From Arthrobacter sp. (GTDB taxonomy: Bacteria > Actinomycetota > Actinomycetes > Actinomycetales > Micrococcaceae), in NCBI GenBank assembly GCA_025464545.1, contig JAODMA010000279.1, positions 1 through 7,737 of the forward strand: a DNA stretch of 7,737 bases, given 5' to 3'. Positions 6,157 to 7,737 of this stretch are shown here, one piece after another. Numbering within the stretch: the first letter of the stretch is position 1; the number at the start of each line of letters is the position of its first letter. The notes beneath the pieces were generated by a model. That model ran no database searches. It was not told where the DNA came from and saw only the letters and a list, made by a program, of their open reading frames with translations. A program made the position numbers and the translations under genes.

Positions 6157-7473
6157 ATGTCCAACGCCTGGGCCTTTGAATCCCGCCAGATCCACGCCGG
6201 CCAGCAGCCGGACCGCGCCACCGGCGCCCGTTCCCTTCCCATCTACCAGACGACGTCGTTCGTCTTCCCCAGCGCCGAAAGCGCTGCGAACCGCTTCGCA
6301 CTGGCCGAGCTTGCGCCGATCTACACCCGGATCGGCAATCCCACCCAGGATGCGGTGGAGCAGCGGGTGGCGAGCCTGGAAGGCGGGCTCGGGGCGCTGC
6401 TGCTCAGCTCCGGCCAGGCTGCGGAGACCTTCGCGATCCTCAACATCGCGGAGGCCGGCGACCACGTCGTGGCCAGCCCCAGCCTGTACGGCGGAACCTA
6501 CAACCTGCTGGCCCATACGTTGAAGAAATTCGGCATCTCCGTGACGTTCGTGGAGGATCCGGACAATCTGGAGCAGTGGCGCGATGCGGTCCGGCCCAAC
6601 ACCAAACTGTTCTTCGGCGAGGTAGTCTCCAACCCCCGCCAGGACGTCCTGGACATCGAGGGGATTTCCGCCGTGGCCCACGACGCCGGGGTGCCGCTGA
6701 TCGTGGACAACACCCTCTCCACCCCCTACCTGATCCGCCCGATCGAGTGGGGTGCGGACATCGTGGTGCACTCCGCCACCAAGTACCTCGGCGGCCACGG
6801 CGCCGCGATCGCGGGCGTAATCGTCGACTCCGGCAACTTCGACTTCGGCGCGGAGCCGGAGCGCTTCCCGGGCTTCAACACCCCGGACCCCACCTACAAC
6901 GGCATCGTCTACGCGCGGGATCTCGGCAAGGATGGCGCCCTCGGCGCCAACCTCTCCTACATCCTCAAGGCGCGCGTCCAGCTGCTGCGCGACCTGGGCT
7001 CCGCCGTCTCCCCGTTCAACGCCTTCCTCATCGCGCAGGGCATCGAGACCCTGAGCCTGCGCGTGGAGCGCCACGTTGCCAATGCCACCAAGGTAGCCGA
7101 ATGGCTCGAAGCCCGGGCCGATGTCGAAAGGGTCGCCTACGCGGGGCTGCCGTCCAGCCCCTGGTATGAGCGCGGCCGCAAGTACGGGCCCAAAGGCACC
7201 GGCGCCGTGGTCTCGTTCGTCCTCGCCGGGGGAGCGGAGGCCGGCAAGCGCTTCGTCGATGCCCTTGAGCTGCACTCCCACGTGGCGAACATCGGCGACG
7301 TGCGCTCGCTGGTCATCCACCCGGCCTCCACGACCCACAGCCAGCTCTCGCCCGAACAGCAGACCGTCGCCGGCGTCCATCCCGGCCTGGTGCGGCTCTC
7401 CGTGGGACTGGAGCACATTGACGACATCCTCGCCGACCTCGACGCCGGTTTCCGCGCGGCCAAGGCCGACTGA
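6157..7473 (+). CDS. metY: O-acetylhomoserine sulfhydrylase (O-acetylhomoserine aminocarboxypropyltransferase)
   Basis: PLP enzyme of the Cys/Met-metabolism (gamma-family) fold, 438 aa, the usual length for MetY. It makes homocysteine from O-acetyl-L-homoserine and sulfide in direct-sulfhydrylation methionine synthesis; cytosolic. FESRQIHAGQ and PIYQTTSFVFP open the protein. YTRIGNPT (56-63) supplies the Tyr/Arg that contact the neighbouring subunit's PLP phosphate; SSGQAA (84-89) binds phosphate; YGGTYN (111-116) holds the ring-stacking Tyr; D184 in IVDNT binds the pyridine nitrogen; K209 in SATKYLGGHG forms the Schiff base. The large insertion FNTPDPTYNGIVYARD and the C-terminal SHVANIGDVRSLVIHPASTTHSQL are typical of MetY rather than MetB/MetC. 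GAGGAG at 6143-6148 precedes ATG 6157 by 8 nt. It lies behind a SAM-IV riboswitch, so excess SAM should lower expression. Confidence 0.95.
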   Translation: MSNAWAFESRQIHAGQQPDRATGARSLPIYQTTSFVFPSAESAANRFALAELAPIYTRIGNPTQDAVEQRVASLEGGLGALLLSSGQAAETFAILNIAEAGDHVVASPSLYGGTYNLLAHTLKKFGISVTFVEDPDNLEQWRDAVRPNTKLFFGEVVSNPRQDVLDIEGISAVAHDAGVPLIVDNTLSTPYLIRPIEWGADIVVHSATKYLGGHGAAIAGVIVDSGNFDFGAEPERFPGFNTPDPTYNGIVYARDLGKDGALGANLSYILKARVQLLRDLGSAVSPFNAFLIAQGIETLSLRVERHVANATKVAEWLEARADVERVAYAGLPSSPWYERGRKYGPKGTGAVVSFVLAGGAEAGKRFVDALELHSHVANIGDVRSLVIHPASTTHSQLSPEQQTVAGVHPGLVRLSVGLEHIDDILADLDAGFRAAKAD

Positions 7474-7479
7474 TCCGCC

Positions 7480-7518
7480 GGTCTCCGGTGCCCGGCCGCG
7501 CGCCGGGCACCGGAGGCC
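7480..7518 (+). terminator. Strong stem-loop after metY (probable terminator)
   Basis: CTCCGGTGCCCGG (7483-7495) and CCGGGCACCGGAG (7503-7515) form a perfect 13-bp stem with a 7-nt loop; a T-G wobble and two more GC pairs extend it to 7480-7518. It begins 7 bp after the metY stop. There is no T-tract, as is often the case in high-GC actinobacteria. It would separate metY from the next riboswitch-controlled unit. Confidence 0.7.
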
Positions 7519-7575
7519 CGCCGGCCGGGAGTCACATAGCCGTCACAATCTTCGCCACAATGGCGCTCCGTTTCG

Positions 7576-7581
7576 TAGACT
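7576..7581 (+). promoter_or_regulatory. Candidate -10 element for the second riboswitch transcript
   Basis: TAGACT (4 of 6 match to TATAAT) ends 6 nt before P1 of the second riboswitch, the same geometry as TACACT before the first. ATCTTCGCCACAA lies upstream at 7548-7560. No clear -35 box. Confidence 0.4.
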
Positions 7582-7587
7582 CGAGGC

Positions 7588-7701
7588 AGGTCATGAGTGC
7601 CAGCGACAGCCCCGGCTTGCTGGCCGGCAACCCTCCTTTTGCGGCGGGGTGCCCCGGGTGAAGACCTGGCCTGCCGGTCTGCCGACGGCGGGCAAGCGCG
7701 A
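7588..7701 (+). promoter_or_regulatory. Second SAM-IV riboswitch, upstream of a gene leaving the window
   Basis: The core is nearly identical to the metY riboswitch: TCATGAGTGCCAGCG, CCCCGGCTTGCTGGCCGGCA, ACCCTCC, GGGGTGCCCCGGGTGAAGACC and AAGCGCG. P1 pairs AGGTC (7588-7592) with GACCT (7663-7667). The downstream hairpin GCCTGCCG with CGGCGGGC differs in sequence from that of copy 1 but pairs over 8 bp with one wobble. The loop TTGCG (7639-7643) can pair with CGCGA (7697-7701) as the pseudoknot. The ribosome binding site of the next gene starts within 4 nt of the pseudoknot strand, which suits direct blocking of translation when SAM is bound. Confidence 0.88.
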
Positions 7702-7715
7702 TGTGAAGGTCCCAG

Positions 7716-7737
7716 ATGACGATTGCCGTCACCCGCA
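7716..7737 (+). CDS. 5' end of a SAM-IV-controlled gene, cut by window edge (possibly homoserine O-acetyltransferase)
   Basis: ATG 7716 follows GAAGG (7705-7709) by 6 nt and opens a frame reading MTIAVTR up to the window edge. An earlier ATG at 7701 is followed at once by TGA and cannot be a start. Seven residues do not identify a protein. The riboswitch directly upstream and metY just before it suggest a methionine-synthesis gene; metX, which makes the MetY substrate, is the best guess from pathway logic. Confidence 0.6.

Noticed and set aside
5844..6179. Small + strand open frame (111 codons) before metY
   Set aside because: It runs through the whole SAM-IV aptamer and into metY in another frame. 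Its sequence is explained by the RNA structure, not by protein coding.
5965..7416. 483-codon open frame on the - strand opposite metY
   Set aside because: It lies opposite metY and the riboswitch; metY has all catalytic residues and a good ribosome binding site. The antisense translation has no family features.
5141..7550. 13-bp sequence GATTGTGACGGCT at 5141-5153 found inverted at 7538-7550
   Set aside because: One copy is inside the VOC coding end, and about one such 13-bp match is expected by chance in a window of this size.
7532..7732. Small - strand frame whose peptide (RPGLHPGHPAAKGGLPASKPGLS) nearly matches one encoded opposite the first riboswitch
   Set aside because: The similarity looks like a repeated protein family but arises only because both frames are antisense to the two conserved SAM-IV aptamers.

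Overview
The window is strongly GC-rich and densely coding. It looks like the chromosome of a high-GC actinobacterium, most likely Arthrobacter/Pseudarthrobacter-like. The reasons are codon use, the style of the HutI and CPBP-protease sequences, and two SAM-IV-type riboswitches, a class known mainly from Actinomycetales. The genus is an inference; no marker gene is present.

Left part (2-3436, + strand): the 3' end of kbl (glycine C-acetyltransferase of threonine breakdown), then an FAD-dependent oxidoreductase of the glycine/D-amino-acid oxidase type, then hutI (imidazolonepropionase of histidine breakdown). The oxidoreductase and hutI are 11 bp apart and probably form an operon; kbl lies 55 bp upstream. 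The theme is amino-acid catabolism. A perfect 16-bp tandem duplication covers the hutI stop codon.

Middle (3486-5770): a histidine-phosphatase-family gene on the - strand converges on hutI and diverges, across an 88-bp gap, from a + strand CPBP/CAAX-type membrane protease gene. That gene converges on a - strand glyoxalase-like (VOC) gene, with a long inverted repeat between their ends. A perfect TTAGGG-TT-CCCTAA palindrome lies upstream of the VOC gene.

Right part (5978-7737): a SAM-IV riboswitch, then metY (O-acetylhomoserine sulfhydrylase), then a 13-bp perfect stem-loop. A second SAM-IV riboswitch follows, with the first seven codons of another + strand gene. That gene is probably a methionine-pathway gene such as metX, but seven residues cannot prove this. 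SAM, the end product, would thus control two consecutive transcription units. The two copies share the conserved core but have different hairpins and different spacing to their start codons.

I see no mobile element, CRISPR array, tRNA or rRNA, and no clear new multi-gene system. The points most worth following are the paired riboswitches with different expression platforms and the Asp-to-Asn change at an expected HutI metal ligand.
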